A DNA stretch of 39,689 bases, taken from contig NZ_BMRE01000066.1 in the NCBI RefSeq assembly GCF_014648475.1, positions 1-39,689 on the forward strand, read 5' to 3'. Each line of letters starts with the position of its first letter. Position 1 is the stretch's first letter. Source of the stretch: Lentzea flava. Its GTDB lineage: Bacteria; Actinomycetota; Actinomycetes; Mycobacteriales; Pseudonocardiaceae. The position numbers and the translations under genes were made by a program. The notes under the pieces were generated by a model. The model made no database searches and was not told the DNA's origin. It worked only from the letters and a program-made list of their open reading frames with translations. Below are positions 7,513 to 15,828 of the stretch, piece after piece.

Positions 7513-8115
7513 GTGTCACCGCGAGTCGTTGATCCCGTCGCCCGCCGCCAGGCCGTCGCCGAGGCGGTGTTCCGCGTGGTCGTGCGGGACGGCGTCGAAC
7601 AGGCCTCGCTGCGCAACGTGGCGGAGGAGGCGGGCCTCGCCATCGGCTCCATCCGGCACTACTTCGACAGTCACGACGACATGATCATCTTTGCCGTCGA
7701 GGCCCTCATCCAGTCGATCGACCAGCGCGTCATGGACCACGTCGGGTCGCTCGCGGACCGCACGGACCTGCGCCGCCCTGCCGAGCGCGTGCTGGCGGAG
7801 GTGCTGCCGCTCGACGAACGCCGGCGCGACGAAGCCGTGCTGTGGCTGGCCTTCGCGACCGCAGCCAGGACCCGTCCGTCACTGCGGCCGCACGCCGAGC
7901 GGCTCTACGACGGCCTGCGCCGGCTCTGCCACCGCGCGCTGACCGTGATGGCCGCCTCCGGCACCGTCGCGTCCGGCCTCGACGTCGAGCTGGAGTCCGA
8001 ACGGCTGGCGTCGCTGCTGAACGGCCTCACCGTGGACGGCGTGCTGCACCCCGACCGGGTGACCCCCGATCTCACGGTGTCGTTGCTGCGCAGGCACCTC
8101 GACTCGCTGCGGTAG
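7513..8115 (+). CDS. TetR/AcrR-family transcriptional regulator
   Basis: This 200-aa DNA-binding repressor has an N-terminal TetR helix-turn-helix (about residues 8-55; SLRNVAEEAGLAIGSIRHYF is the recognition region) and a helical ligand-binding C-terminus. The GTG at 7513 is used because upstream in-frame starts would lie inside the operators. However GGGAGG abuts the GTG directly, which is closer than normal, so translation may be weak. It is divergent from the membrane-protein/PLP-enzyme pair, and the two palindromes between them suggest it represses both itself and that operon. Its 3' end overlaps the convergent methyltransferase by 44 bp. The ligand is unknown. Confidence 0.85.
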   Translation: MSPRVVDPVARRQAVAEAVFRVVVRDGVEQASLRNVAEEAGLAIGSIRHYFDSHDDMIIFAVEALIQSIDQRVMDHVGSLADRTDLRRPAERVLAEVLPLDERRRDEAVLWLAFATAARTRPSLRPHAERLYDGLRRLCHRALTVMAASGTVASGLDVELESERLASLLNGLTVDGVLHPDRVTPDLTVSLLRRHLDSLR

Positions 8116-8686
8116 CTTCCACGACCCAGACCGGCAGCTCGGGCACGCCGTCGACGCCGGCCACCGCGATGACGTCCCGCGCGAACCGGGTGATCTCCCA
8201 GCCTGCGTCCTCGAGCGCGGTCCGCAGCTCCGGCTCGCTCACGTCGAACGGGGTGCCCTCGACCGCGAGCGACGTCAGGTTCAGCAACGCGCCGTCCACG
8301 GCCGCCTTCCGCAACGCCGCCACGAGCCCCGGCCGCTGATCCGGTGGCAGGCAGTGGAACAACGCGCTCGCCAACACCGTGTCGAACTGACCCGTGAACG
8401 CCGCGGCATCACCGACGATCCACTCGACGCCGTCACCACGCGTGCGCGCAATCTCGATCGCGGTCGGCGCGATGTCCACAGCCGTGACCCGGAATCCGCG
8501 CCCTGCCAGGAAAAGCGCGTTGTCACCCGTTCCGCACCCCGCGTCCAGGACGTGCCCGCGAAACCGGCCGGCCCGCTCCCACGCCACGACGACCGGCTGC
8601 GGCCCGCCGATGTCCCACGGCACGCCGGCGTGCGGCACCCCCTCGACCAGCTCGCCGCCCCGGTAGAACCCTTCGAAATCAACCAT
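8072..8686 (-). CDS. Class I SAM-dependent methyltransferase
   Basis: The 204-aa protein has a compact Rossmann methyltransferase fold. Motif I is VLDAGCGTGDNALFLA, followed by an acidic residue after strand 2 (TAVDIAP) and a post-motif GDAAAF. The N-terminal segment with VPWDIGGPQP matches small methyltransferases of the thiopurine/tellurite-resistance style, which act on small molecules. It would act in the cytoplasm. The ATG at 8686 has no strong ribosome binding site. It is divergent from the Lrp-type gene, with a repeated CATGCGACG element in the gap, the first copy overlapping its start codon. The substrate is not known. Confidence 0.8.
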   Translation of the reverse strand: MVDFEGFYRGGELVEGVPHAGVPWDIGGPQPVVVAWERAGRFRGHVLDAGCGTGDNALFLAGRGFRVTAVDIAPTAIEIARTRGDGVEWIVGDAAAFTGQFDTVLASALFHCLPPDQRPGLVAALRKAAVDGALLNLTSLAVEGTPFDVSEPELRTALEDAGWEITRFARDVIAVAGVDGVPELPVWVVEATAASRGACAATTP

Positions 8687-8742
8687 GCGACGAGCTTTGC
8701 GAGCAGAGCGTCGATCTGTCGGCTACGAGCAAACATGCGACG
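8684..8742. repeat. Direct repeat CATGCGACG flanking a divergent promoter
   Basis: CATGCGACG occurs at 8684-8692 and again at 8734-8742, exactly 50 bp apart, with AA before most of each copy. One copy covers the methyltransferase start and the other sits about 16 bp upstream of the Lrp gene's -10 box. The spacing of near-integral helical turns would suit binding by an Lrp-type oligomer, but two copies could be chance. Confidence 0.35.
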
Positions 8743-8757
8743 GAATCCATCACAAAC

Positions 8758-8763
8758 TAGCCT
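8758..8763 (+). promoter_or_regulatory. -10 box of a leaderless promoter for the Lrp gene
   Basis: TAGCCT matches TANNNT and ends 7 nt before GTG 8771, the same spacing as at polA. No ribosome binding site precedes the start. This decides between the adjacent in-frame GTG codons at 8768 and 8771. Confidence 0.55.
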
Positions 8764-8770
8764 CGGCGTG

Positions 8771-9709
8771 GTGGAATCCATCGACCGAAGGCTCGCTCAC
8801 GCGTTGCAGATCGACGGCCGCGCCCCGTTCGCGAAGATCGCCGACGTCCTGAAGATCTCCGAACACACCGCCGCTCGCCGCTACCACCGGCTCAAGGAGC
8901 AGGGCATCAGGGTGAGGGGCGCGCTCAACCGGTTCCGCCTCGGCCACCACGCCTGGACACTCCGGCTTCGCTGCGTCCCGGACGCCGGGCCCGCCCTCGC
9001 CCGCGCGCTCGCCCGGCGCGACGACACCTTCTGGGTGCACCTGATGTCCGGCGGCACCGAGATCTCCTGCCTGCAACAGGTGCAGAGCCCGGACGAGCTG
9101 CTGCTCGACCGCCTTCCCCGGCGCCTGGTCGACGTGAGCGCGCACAACGTCCTGCGCGGCTTCGTCTCGCCCGGCACGTGGCGCGGCCTCGCCTGCCTCA
9201 CCGACGACGAAGTCGCTGCCCTGCAACCGGAACTCGCACCGGAACCGCCGGCCGGACTCACGCCCCTCGACGAAGCACTGCTCAAGATCCTGGAGGCCGA
9301 CGGTCGCGCCGGGTACGCCGAACTGGCCGCGAAGGCCAGGACGTCCGAGTCGACCGCCCGCCGCCGGGTCGACCACCTCAGGCGAACCGGAGTGCTGGAG
9401 CTGCAGCTGGACGCTGACCCAGCACGGTTCGGCTTCCCCACCCAGGCCAGGCTGTGGATGCGCGTGGAACCCCGGCATCTGGCCGAGGCGGGGGCGGCGC
9501 TCGCCACGCACCCCGAGGTGTACTTCGCGGCCGCCACCACGGGACCGTCGAACCTGGTCGCCAGCGTCACGTGCCGCAGCAGCGGAGATCTCTACCGGTA
9601 CCTCACCGAGTGCGTCGGAGGTCTGGAGGGTGTGCGGGAATCGGAGTCCGCACCGGTGATCCGGACGCTGAAACGTGTCGCAACAAGCGCGGATGAGGCA
9701 TTCTCGTAG
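8771..9709 (+). CDS. Lrp/AsnC-family regulator with two tandem modules
   Basis: The 312-aa protein is a fusion of two Lrp/AsnC units, about twice the length of classic Lrp. The first winged HTH is at about residues 5-50 (FAKIADVLKISEHTAARRYH), followed by an effector (RAM-like) region. A second HTH starts near residue 170 (YAELAAKARTSESTARRRVD), followed by a second effector domain. Such double-module forms are common in actinomycetes. It presumably binds DNA as an oligomer and senses an amino acid or other small molecule. It is divergent from the methyltransferase and followed after 34 bp by the AfsR-like gene. Targets are not identifiable beyond its own promoter region. Confidence 0.85.
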   Translation: MESIDRRLAHALQIDGRAPFAKIADVLKISEHTAARRYHRLKEQGIRVRGALNRFRLGHHAWTLRLRCVPDAGPALARALARRDDTFWVHLMSGGTEISCLQQVQSPDELLLDRLPRRLVDVSAHNVLRGFVSPGTWRGLACLTDDEVAALQPELAPEPPAGLTPLDEALLKILEADGRAGYAELAAKARTSESTARRRVDHLRRTGVLELQLDADPARFGFPTQARLWMRVEPRHLAEAGAALATHPEVYFAAATTGPSNLVASVTCRSSGDLYRYLTECVGGLEGVRESESAPVIRTLKRVATSADEAFS

Positions 9710-9743
9710 CGGGTTGGGGAGTTCTGGGGGATGGGGGTTGAGC

Positions 9744-12700
9744 GTGCGAGCGCTCGTACTAGGGCCGATCGAGGTATGGGTCGGCGACAGACAGGTGGGT
9801 CTCGGCGGGCCGAAGCCGAGAACGTTGCTGGCCGCCTTGCTGCTGCAGCCGCGGCAGGTGGTGCCGGTGGAGCGGTTGATCGACCTCATCTGGGACGAAT
9901 CACCGCCGCAGACAGCGGGTGCGCTGGTCCACACGTACGTGTCCGCCCTGCGGCGCGCGGTCGGCAAGGCGCTCGTCACCAGGGCGCCGGGATATCTGCT
10001 GGACGTCGACAGCGACGTGGAGCAGTTCAACAAGCACTTGACCACGGCACGGCAGGCGGAACGGGCCGACGACCCGGCCACCGCGATCACGCACTACCAG
10101 CACGGGCTCGCGCTGTGGCGTGGTCCGGCGCTGCACGGCGTCGACGCGCAGTTCGCCCGCGGGCACGCGCTGGCGCTGGAGGAGTCGAGGCTCAGCGCCG
10201 AGGAGGGGCTCGGCCGTTGCGAGCTCGCGCAGAACCGGGTCGAGGACGCCATCGCACGGTTGACGGCACTGGCCAACGCGCACCCAGCGCGCGAGGACAC
10301 GCGCGAGCTGCTCATGCGGGCCTTCCACCGCGCCGGTCGGCAGGCCGACGCGCTGAACGTCTACCGCGACGCCCGCGAGCACCTGCTCGACGAGCTCGGC
10401 ATCGAACCGGGCGAGAAGCTGCGAGACCTGCAGAAGGCGATCCTCAACGGCACGCTGGAGGCCGCCCCGCGCAGGACCCTGGTGGTGGCGACGCCACCGC
10501 CGGTCGTGACGGCCCAGCAGGTCGTTCCGCACCACCTGCCGCCCGACATCAGCGACTTCACCGGCCGCGAGGAGGCGTTGAAGCAGGTTCTGAGCCTCAC
10601 GGAAGACGCTGTGGGGCAGGACCGCACGGCGACGCCGACCGTGGTCGTCTCGGGTTTCGGTGGCGCCGGCAAGTCCGCGCTGGCCGTGCACGCCGCCCAC
10701 CTGCTGCGGAAGTCGTACCCGGACGGCCAGTTGTTCGCGGATCTGCGCGGCGCGGGACGGGACCTCGAACCGCAGGAGGTGCTCGGGCGGTTTCTCGGGC
10801 TGCTCGGCATTCCCGGCCAGGACCAGCCCACCGCACCGGACGAGCGCGTCGAGCTGTACCGGCGCACGGTCTCCGATCGGCGGCTGGTGATCGTGCTCGA
10901 CAACGCCCGCAGCGAGGCCCAGGTCCGGCCGCTGCTGCCCGGCAACGCGAACTGCTTCGTGATCATCACGAGCCGCAGCAGGCTCACCGGGCTGGAGGGC
11001 GCCGAGCCGATCGAGCTGGGGTTCTTCGACTCCGCGGTCAGCGAGGAGATGCTCAGCCGGGTCGTCGGTGCCGAGCGGATCGGGTCGGAACCCGAAGCGG
11101 CGCAACGGATCGCGGAACTGTGCGGTGGTGTGCCGCTCGCGCTCAGGGCGGCGGCGGCGAAGCTGCTGGCACGGCCGCACTGGCCGTTGAACACGCTCGC
11201 CAAGCGGCTGTCGGACGAGCGAAGACGGCTGGACGAGCTGGAAACCGGCGACCTCGCGATCCGGTCGTCGTTGAAGCTCAACTACTCCGAGCTCGACGCG
11301 CGGCACCGCAAGGCGTTCCACCTGCTGGCGTTGCTCGACCTGCCGGACTTCGGCGCCTGGATCGCGGCACCGTTGCTGGACATTTCGCCGTACGACGCGG
11401 AAGACGTCGTCGAGCACCTCGTGGACCTGCGGCTGGTGGACGTCGCGGGCGTCGACCAGATCGGCAGGGTGCGCTACCGGTTCCACGACCTGGTGCAGCT
11501 CTTCGGCGCGGAGCAGGCTGCGGGGGAACCGGCGGAGGAAGTCACCGAGGCCGTCACCCGCACGCTCGCGACGTGGCTCGCGCTCGTGGAAACCGGTGTG
11601 AAGAAGCTGCCTCGCGTGACGCTCGGGCTGAGGCCCCCGTTGCACACCGAGATCGACGTGGACCCGCGGCTGCGGGACGACGTCGAGGAAGATCCGACGG
11701 GGTGGCTGCACTCCGAGACGGGCGCGGTGGTGCGTGCCGTCGAACGCGCCCACGACCTCGGCGTCGACGAGCTGACCACGACCGTGATCACGTCACTGCT
11801 GTCGTCGCCGTTCGCGGCGCGCAACGAGTTCGGCAACTGGCAGCGCACCCACGAGGTGGCACTGCGGTCGGCCAGGGAACGCGGCAACCGGCGTGCCGAG
11901 GCGGTGCTGCTGGCCGGGCTCGGGCAGCTGCGGTACGAGCAGGACGACTTCGCGGCGGCGCTGACGAGCTTCCGGCAGGCGGCGGAGATCGCTGCGGAGA
12001 TCGACGAGCCCGGGACGCTGGCCGTCGCCTACGTCGGCATGGGCACGGTGCACCGCGACCTGGCCGAGTTCGAACGGGCGCGTGAACTGCTCGACCAGGC
12101 GATCGCGTTGGGGGACAAGGGAGTTGTCGCCGCGGCCAGCTACGGCGTCGGCGCGATCCACCGCGACCACGGTGATCTCGCCGAGGCGACGCGGGCGTTC
12201 GAACGCTGCGTGGAGCTCTACCGGGAGCAGGACGACCAGCGCGGTGAAGGGTTGGCGTTGCGCGGGCTCAGCCTGTGCCACCGGGCCGCGGGAACGGTCG
12301 GCGAGGCCGTCGCGCTGAGCCGGGAGGCCGAGCGGATCCTGCGTGAGGCCGGAGACGAACTCGGTGCCACGTACGCGGCTCAGTCGCTCGCGAAGGCGTT
12401 GCTGCGGGCAGGGGAACTCGACGGCGTCGACGACCTCCTGACCGAGTGCCTGGAGGTCTGCACGCGTCAGCGCGACAGGTTCGGCATCGCGCTGATGACC
12501 AGGACGCTGGGCGAGGCCGCGTTGGCGCGGGGGCGGGACGACGACGCCGCTGTGCTCCTGGACGACGCGCTGAAGCAGTGGACCGCGCTGGGGTTGCCGA
12601 TCTGGCAGGCCCGCACGATGCGCGATCTCGCCGCCGCCACCGGTGACGACGAGATGTGGTTGCGGGCCAAGGACCTGTTCGCCCAGGTCGGTGCACGGGA

Positions 12701-12752
12701 GGCAGGAGAACTGGAAGGGCTGAGCGCCGGCCGGTGGCGCTCAGCCCTCTAG
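9744..12752 (+). CDS. AfsR/SARP-type regulator with NB-ARC ATPase and TPR domains
   Basis: The 1002-aa protein begins with an OmpR-like winged HTH (1-90; LGGPKPRTLLAALLL), then a bacterial transcriptional activator domain (about 95-240). A STAND NB-ARC ATPase follows, with Walker A GFGGAGKS at residues 304-311 and Walker B RLVIVLDNA. The C-terminal ~300 residues are TPR repeats. This is the AfsR architecture: ATP-dependent activators of antibiotic production genes. The GTG at 9744 is chosen because the DNA-binding domain begins there and a G-run lies 6-10 nt upstream. The last codons form one half of a terminator-like hairpin. No biosynthetic cluster is adjacent, so its targets probably lie elsewhere. 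Confidence 0.9.
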   Translation: MRALVLGPIEVWVGDRQVGLGGPKPRTLLAALLLQPRQVVPVERLIDLIWDESPPQTAGALVHTYVSALRRAVGKALVTRAPGYLLDVDSDVEQFNKHLTTARQAERADDPATAITHYQHGLALWRGPALHGVDAQFARGHALALEESRLSAEEGLGRCELAQNRVEDAIARLTALANAHPAREDTRELLMRAFHRAGRQADALNVYRDAREHLLDELGIEPGEKLRDLQKAILNGTLEAAPRRTLVVATPPPVVTAQQVVPHHLPPDISDFTGREEALKQVLSLTEDAVGQDRTATPTVVVSGFGGAGKSALAVHAAHLLRKSYPDGQLFADLRGAGRDLEPQEVLGRFLGLLGIPGQDQPTAPDERVELYRRTVSDRRLVIVLDNARSEAQVRPLLPGNANCFVIITSRSRLTGLEGAEPIELGFFDSAVSEEMLSRVVGAERIGSEPEAAQRIAELCGGVPLALRAAAAKLLARPHWPLNTLAKRLSDERRRLDELETGDLAIRSSLKLNYSELDARHRKAFHLLALLDLPDFGAWIAAPLLDISPYDAEDVVEHLVDLRLVDVAGVDQIGRVRYRFHDLVQLFGAEQAAGEPAEEVTEAVTRTLATWLALVETGVKKLPRVTLGLRPPLHTEIDVDPRLRDDVEEDPTGWLHSETGAVVRAVERAHDLGVDELTTTVITSLLSSPFAARNEFGNWQRTHEVALRSARERGNRRAEAVLLAGLGQLRYEQDDFAAALTSFRQAAEIAAEIDEPGTLAVAYVGMGTVHRDLAEFERARELLDQAIALGDKGVVAAASYGVGAIHRDHGDLAEATRAFERCVELYREQDDQRGEGLALRGLSLCHRAAGTVGEAVALSREAERILREAGDELGATYAAQSLAKALLRAGELDGVDDLLTECLEVCTRQRDRFGIALMTRTLGEAALARGRDDDAAVLLDDALKQWTALGLPIWQARTMRDLAAATGDDEMWLRAKDLFAQVGAREAGELEGLSAGRWRSAL
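12716..12748. terminator. Perfect 13-bp hairpin inside the 3' coding end of the AfsR-like gene
   Basis: AGGGCTGAGCGCC (12716-12728) and GGCGCTCAGCCCT (12736-12748) are perfect inverted arms with a 7-nt loop. The second arm ends 1 nt before the TAG stop. It lies between convergent genes whose stops are 3 bp apart, so it can act as a bidirectional terminator. No T-tract follows on the plus strand. Confidence 0.65.
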
Positions 12753-12755
12753 GGG

Positions 12756-14216
12756 TCACGACAGGCGCGGGGCGTCCACCGCCCAGTACCAGTTGTTGCC
12801 GGCGTCGAAGAGCCGCCACGACACCTTGGCGGTGCGGGCACCCGGCGGGACGGCCACGGTCAGCGAGATCTGCTGGGCGAGGCCGTCCGCGTCGTGGGTG
12901 CGGACGACCTGTGCGGGGCCGCCGTCGAACGACACGGACACCGTGCCGCGTTGCGCGCCCTCCTGCCGGTAGTGCGAGACGTACTCGAGGCGGACGCTCG
13001 ACTTGCCGGTCACGTCGTGGGCGGGCGAGGTGAGCGTCGAGTCGAACTTGCCGGTCGAGGACGGCGAACCCTTGTCGTCCCACTCGTCGGGGTCCGCGAC
13101 CGCGAAGACACCACGGGCGCGCACGTTCGCCTCACGTTGCTGGGAAGGCGCGGTGCGGGTCCAGAAGTCGTCGGTGGTGAACGACCAGCCCTGCCACTCC
13201 GCGACACCCTGCGGCATCGACGCCGCCGTGGTCACCGTCCAGCCCGCCGGAGCCTGGTGCGTCCAGCCCAGAACGCTCGTGGGCACACCGGTTTCGTCCT
13301 GGCGCGGCTTCAGCGTCGCCGAGTCGAACGGGTCGGCTGGCGCGGAACCGATCGGGTAACCGTCCACAGTGGCCGGTACGCCGAGGTGCCGCAGCGCGGT
13401 CGCCGCGACGTCGACGAGCTTCGGTGCCACCGCCGGGCGGGCCGCGCCGGTGGAGATCACGAACGTCATCCGCTCCTCGGGCGAGTCACCGCCGTGGCCG
13501 CCCGCCGCCGTGTGGCCGTGGTCGGTGGTGAGCATGATCAGCCAGTCTTCCGCCGCGTACTCCGGCCGCGACTCGACGGCGCTGATCAGTCGGCCGACCT
13601 GCGCGTCGTTGGTGCGCATCGCCGCGGCGTACTGCGAGGAGTCGGCGCCGTAGTTGTGCCCCGCGATGTCGATCTGGCCGAGGTAGACGAACGAGGCGTC
13701 CGCGGCGTTCGTGCGGAGGTGCTGCTCGGCGTCGGCGGTGATCTTCTCGTCGGACCCGGTGTACCCGGCGGTGTCGCCGTCCAGCACGTACTTGCGGTCC
13801 TGGCCGGTGCGCAGGATCTGGTCGCTGATCGGCTTCCAGTCCACCGCCGCGTACGTGGACAGCGCGGGCTTCGCGGTGTTGGCCCGCTCCAGCCAGCTCG
13901 GGTACGACGCGAGGGCGTTGCCCGTGAAGGAGTTGTCCTTGACCTTGTGCTTGTCCGGCCAGACGCCCGTCAGGATCGTCGACCAGCCGGGACCGCTGGA
14001 CGTCTGGGCCATGCCCGACCCGTAGAGGGCGCTGCGGGCGCCGTACCCGCGGTCGAGCAGCGCGTGGACGTGGGGCGTGTCAGCGGCCAGCAGCTTGTCG
14101 TACCGAGCGCCGTCGAGGCCGATCACGAGCACCTTCGGCGTCTTCACCGGTTCCGCGACGGCCGCCGGGGTGATCAGCAGCAGGGGCAGCAGCAACGCGA
14201 GAGCAGCTCTTGTCAT
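12756..14216 (-). CDS. Exported phosphodiesterase/nucleotide pyrophosphatase of the alkaline phosphatase superfamily
   Basis: The 486-aa protein has a Sec signal peptide (MTRAALALLLPLLLITPAAVA, cleaved near residue 21). The catalytic domain shows alkaline-phosphatase-superfamily metal sites: VLVIGLDGAR (D35), the nucleophile region TSSGPGWSTILTGV (residues 72-85), IDIAGHNYG and LTTDHGHT. From about residue 310 a second beta-rich domain follows, starting near VPTSVLGWTHQAP and ending in WAVDAPRLS, probably for binding. It likely cleaves phosphate esters outside the cell or in the envelope. ATG 14216 is preferred over an upstream TTG at 14240 because the latter overlaps a likely -10 (TACGGT on the minus strand, 14245-14240). 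Substrate unknown. Confidence 0.85.
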   Translation of the reverse strand: MTRAALALLLPLLLITPAAVAEPVKTPKVLVIGLDGARYDKLLAADTPHVHALLDRGYGARSALYGSGMAQTSSGPGWSTILTGVWPDKHKVKDNSFTGNALASYPSWLERANTAKPALSTYAAVDWKPISDQILRTGQDRKYVLDGDTAGYTGSDEKITADAEQHLRTNAADASFVYLGQIDIAGHNYGADSSQYAAAMRTNDAQVGRLISAVESRPEYAAEDWLIMLTTDHGHTAAGGHGGDSPEERMTFVISTGAARPAVAPKLVDVAATALRHLGVPATVDGYPIGSAPADPFDSATLKPRQDETGVPTSVLGWTHQAPAGWTVTTAASMPQGVAEWQGWSFTTDDFWTRTAPSQQREANVRARGVFAVADPDEWDDKGSPSSTGKFDSTLTSPAHDVTGKSSVRLEYVSHYRQEGAQRGTVSVSFDGGPAQVVRTHDADGLAQQISLTVAVPPGARTAKVSWRLFDAGNNWYWAVDAPRLS

Positions 14217-14302
14217 GACAAGCAGACTTGCGTTCTGCAACCGTATTCAGCAACGGAGTGAATCCGAAGTTCACCAGGGCGTCGGCAGTTGTCAGTACAA
14301 GT

Positions 14303-14749
14303 TCACGAACGCGCCGTCACCTGAACATCGCGCGCGCTCAGCTCGGCACCGCAGTCCGTGCACTCGACCTTCGCGCGCACACCGCCGCCGCAGTCGCGGT
14401 GGTGCAGGTGGAACGACTCCTCCTCTTCGGGCGTCATCCACTTCTCGCCCCAGGTGCGCAGCGCCATCATCACCGGATAGAGGTCGCGGCCCTTCTCGGT
14501 GAGGCGGTATTCGTGCCGTGTGCGGCCGTCTTCCTGATAGGGCACGCGCTTGAGCACGCCCTCCTGCAGCAGCACGTTGAGCCGGTCTGTCAGCACGCTG
14601 CGCGAGATCTCCATCGCCGCCTGGAAGTCCTCGAAGCGACGGGTCCCCAGGAAGATCTGGCGGAGCAGCAACAGCGTCCAGCGCTCGCCCAGCAACGCCG
14701 CGGGACGGCCCAGGGCGCAGGGCATGCTGGCGAAACTCGCGTACGGCAT
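14303..14749 (-). CDS. HxlR-family transcriptional regulator with C-terminal zinc-ribbon-like tail
   Basis: The 148-aa winged-helix regulator has the HxlR hallmark region (LGERWTLLLLRQIFLGTRRF, about residues 20-39), then the recognition helix (SRSVLTDRLNVLLQEGVLKR) and wing. It begins with a Cys near the N-terminus (residue 11), often the sensing residue in this family. The C-terminal extension has HRDCGG and CTDCGAEL, spaced like a small zinc ribbon. The ATG at 14749 appears leaderless: TATTCT on the minus strand ends 7 nt before it. Two strong 17-bp palindromes separate it from the divergent GNAT gene, pointing to autoregulation and control of that gene. Confidence 0.88.
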   Translation of the reverse strand: MPYASFASMPCALGRPAALLGERWTLLLLRQIFLGTRRFEDFQAAMEISRSVLTDRLNVLLQEGVLKRVPYQEDGRTRHEYRLTEKGRDLYPVMMALRTWGEKWMTPEEEESFHLHHRDCGGGVRAKVECTDCGAELSARDVQVTARS

Positions 14750-14756
14750 GGGTCCC

Positions 14757-14762
14757 AGAATA
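14757..14762 (-). promoter_or_regulatory. -10 box of a leaderless HxlR promoter
   Basis: On the minus strand this reads TATTCT, a TANNNT match ending 7 nt before ATG 14749. The nearer 17-bp operator begins 8 bp upstream, in the spacer/-35 zone, where bound HxlR would block polymerase. Confidence 0.5.
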
Positions 14763-14769
14763 CTCCTTG

Positions 14770-14810
14770 AGTTCGGAATCCAAACTCAGCTACAGTTCGG
14801 ATTCCGAACT
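14770..14810. promoter_or_regulatory. Paired 17-bp operators, probable HxlR binding sites
   Basis: AGTTCGGATTCCGAACT (14794-14810) is a perfect palindrome around one central base. AGTTCGGAATCCAAACT (14770-14786) is the same site with one mismatched pair. Centres are 24 bp apart. A rightward promoter TTGAGT (14767-14772)-N18-TACAGT (14791-14796) is overlapped by both sites, so a bound dimer at each would shut off the GNAT gene as well as HxlR. Confidence 0.75.
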
Positions 14811-14826
14811 CAGGGGGTCGATCCTC

Positions 14827-15339
14827 ATGCGCGTCACCGAGCTCAACCGCGACACCGCGCCGGACGCTGTCGACGCGGTGTTCGCCGGACTGTCCGCTCG
14901 AAGCCGCTACCTGCGGTTTCACAGCCCGACGCCGCGTCTGACCGCGTCCGCCCGGCGGGTGCTCGTCGACGTGGACGGCGAGCGGCACGCGGCCGTGTGC
15001 GCCCACATCGGCGGCGACCCCGTCGGCATCGCCAGGGTCATCAGGACCGGCGAGTGCGGCGCGGAGATCGCGGTCGCCGTCGTCGACCTGTGGCAGCGCC
15101 GCGGCATCGGCAGGCGGCTGCTGGAGGAGCTGACCACGATCGCGGCCAGGATGGGTGTCGCCGAACTCCACGGCGACGTGCTCCCGGACAACTCAGGGAT
15201 GCTCGCCCTGGTCCGCAAGGTGCTGCCCGGCGTGCGGCTGACCAGGGAGGCCGACACGATCCAGCTGAGCTATCCGCTCGCGTGGGTGACAGCCGAGATC
15301 ACGGACGCGGACCTTATAGAGAGCTTGCAGGAGATTTAG
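14827..15339 (+). CDS. GNAT-family N-acetyltransferase
   Basis: The 170-aa protein has the acetyl-CoA-binding motif of GNAT enzymes: a beta-4 strand (AEIAVAVVD) followed by LWQRRGIGRRLLEEL, the Q/R-x-x-G-x-G/A loop, near residues 84-98. The N-terminal SRYLRFHSPTP matches a subgroup that also occurs as domains of protein acetyltransferases, so the target may be a protein or small molecule. ATG 14827 follows the HxlR-type operators, and the gene is probably repressed by HxlR. The NlpC/P60-like gene starts 24 bp after its stop, so they may be co-transcribed. Confidence 0.8.
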   Translation: MRVTELNRDTAPDAVDAVFAGLSARSRYLRFHSPTPRLTASARRVLVDVDGERHAAVCAHIGGDPVGIARVIRTGECGAEIAVAVVDLWQRRGIGRRLLEELTTIAARMGVAELHGDVLPDNSGMLALVRKVLPGVRLTREADTIQLSYPLAWVTAEITDADLIESLQEI

Positions 15340-15363
15340 AGGTCGTGGTCCGACGATGGCCGC

Positions 15364-15828
15364 GTGACCATCGCACGTGCCGCCGGCCGCCTGATCAGCC
15401 GCTCCGAGATCGTGGAGCGGGCCTGTTCGTGGCTGCGCGACTCGGTTCCGTACAGCCAGACGAAGTTCCACCAGAACGAGCACGGCATCTACCGGGCCGA
15501 CTGCTCGGGGTTCGTGTCGATGGCGTGGGGCCTGCCAGGCAAACCGGAGCAACGGCACGGCGGGCTGGACACGCGCGGCCTGGTCCTCGTGAGCAGCCTG
15601 ATCCGGCCGGAGGATCTGAAGGCGGGTGACGTGATCATCCGCGCCGACGGCACGAACCAGACCAGGCACGTCGTCATCTTCGCCGCGTGGGCCGAGGAAC
15701 CCGGCCACTACTGGGCGTACGAACAGGCGGGTGGCCAACGCACCCGCCTGCGCTCGGTCGTCTACCCGTACGAGACCGGGGCGGAGCTGTACACGCCCCG
15801 CCGCTACGTCAACGTGCTCGAACCGTGA
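15364..15828 (+). CDS. NlpC/P60-like cysteine peptidase-fold protein without signal peptide
   Basis: The 154-aa protein has the NlpC/P60-like core: ADCSGFVSMAWGL with the nucleophile Cys C47, and RHVVIFAAWA with the likely catalytic His H102. It has no signal peptide or membrane helix, unlike most cell-wall NlpC/P60 enzymes. It is clearly a paralogue of the N-terminal domain of the exported protein at 20376-21845: both share VPYSQ, a Tyr-Arg-x-Asp-Cys-Ser-Gly core, SMAWGL and EQAG. The GTG at 15364 has no good ribosome binding site, and coupling to the GNAT gene is possible. Its 3' end overlaps the convergent lipoprotein gene by 20 bp. Substrate unknown; a cytoplasmic amide is possible. Confidence 0.7.
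   Translation: MTIARAAGRLISRSEIVERACSWLRDSVPYSQTKFHQNEHGIYRADCSGFVSMAWGLPGKPEQRHGGLDTRGLVLVSSLIRPEDLKAGDVIIRADGTNQTRHVVIFAAWAEEPGHYWAYEQAGGQRTRLRSVVYPYETGAELYTPRRYVNVLEP

Noticed and set aside
3521..14216. A secondary-metabolite gene cluster (glycosyltransferase, PLP enzyme, methyltransferase, AfsR-like regulator)
   Set aside because: No polyketide, peptide, terpene or RiPP synthase or precursor, and each gene pair has its own divergent regulation rather than a cluster layout.
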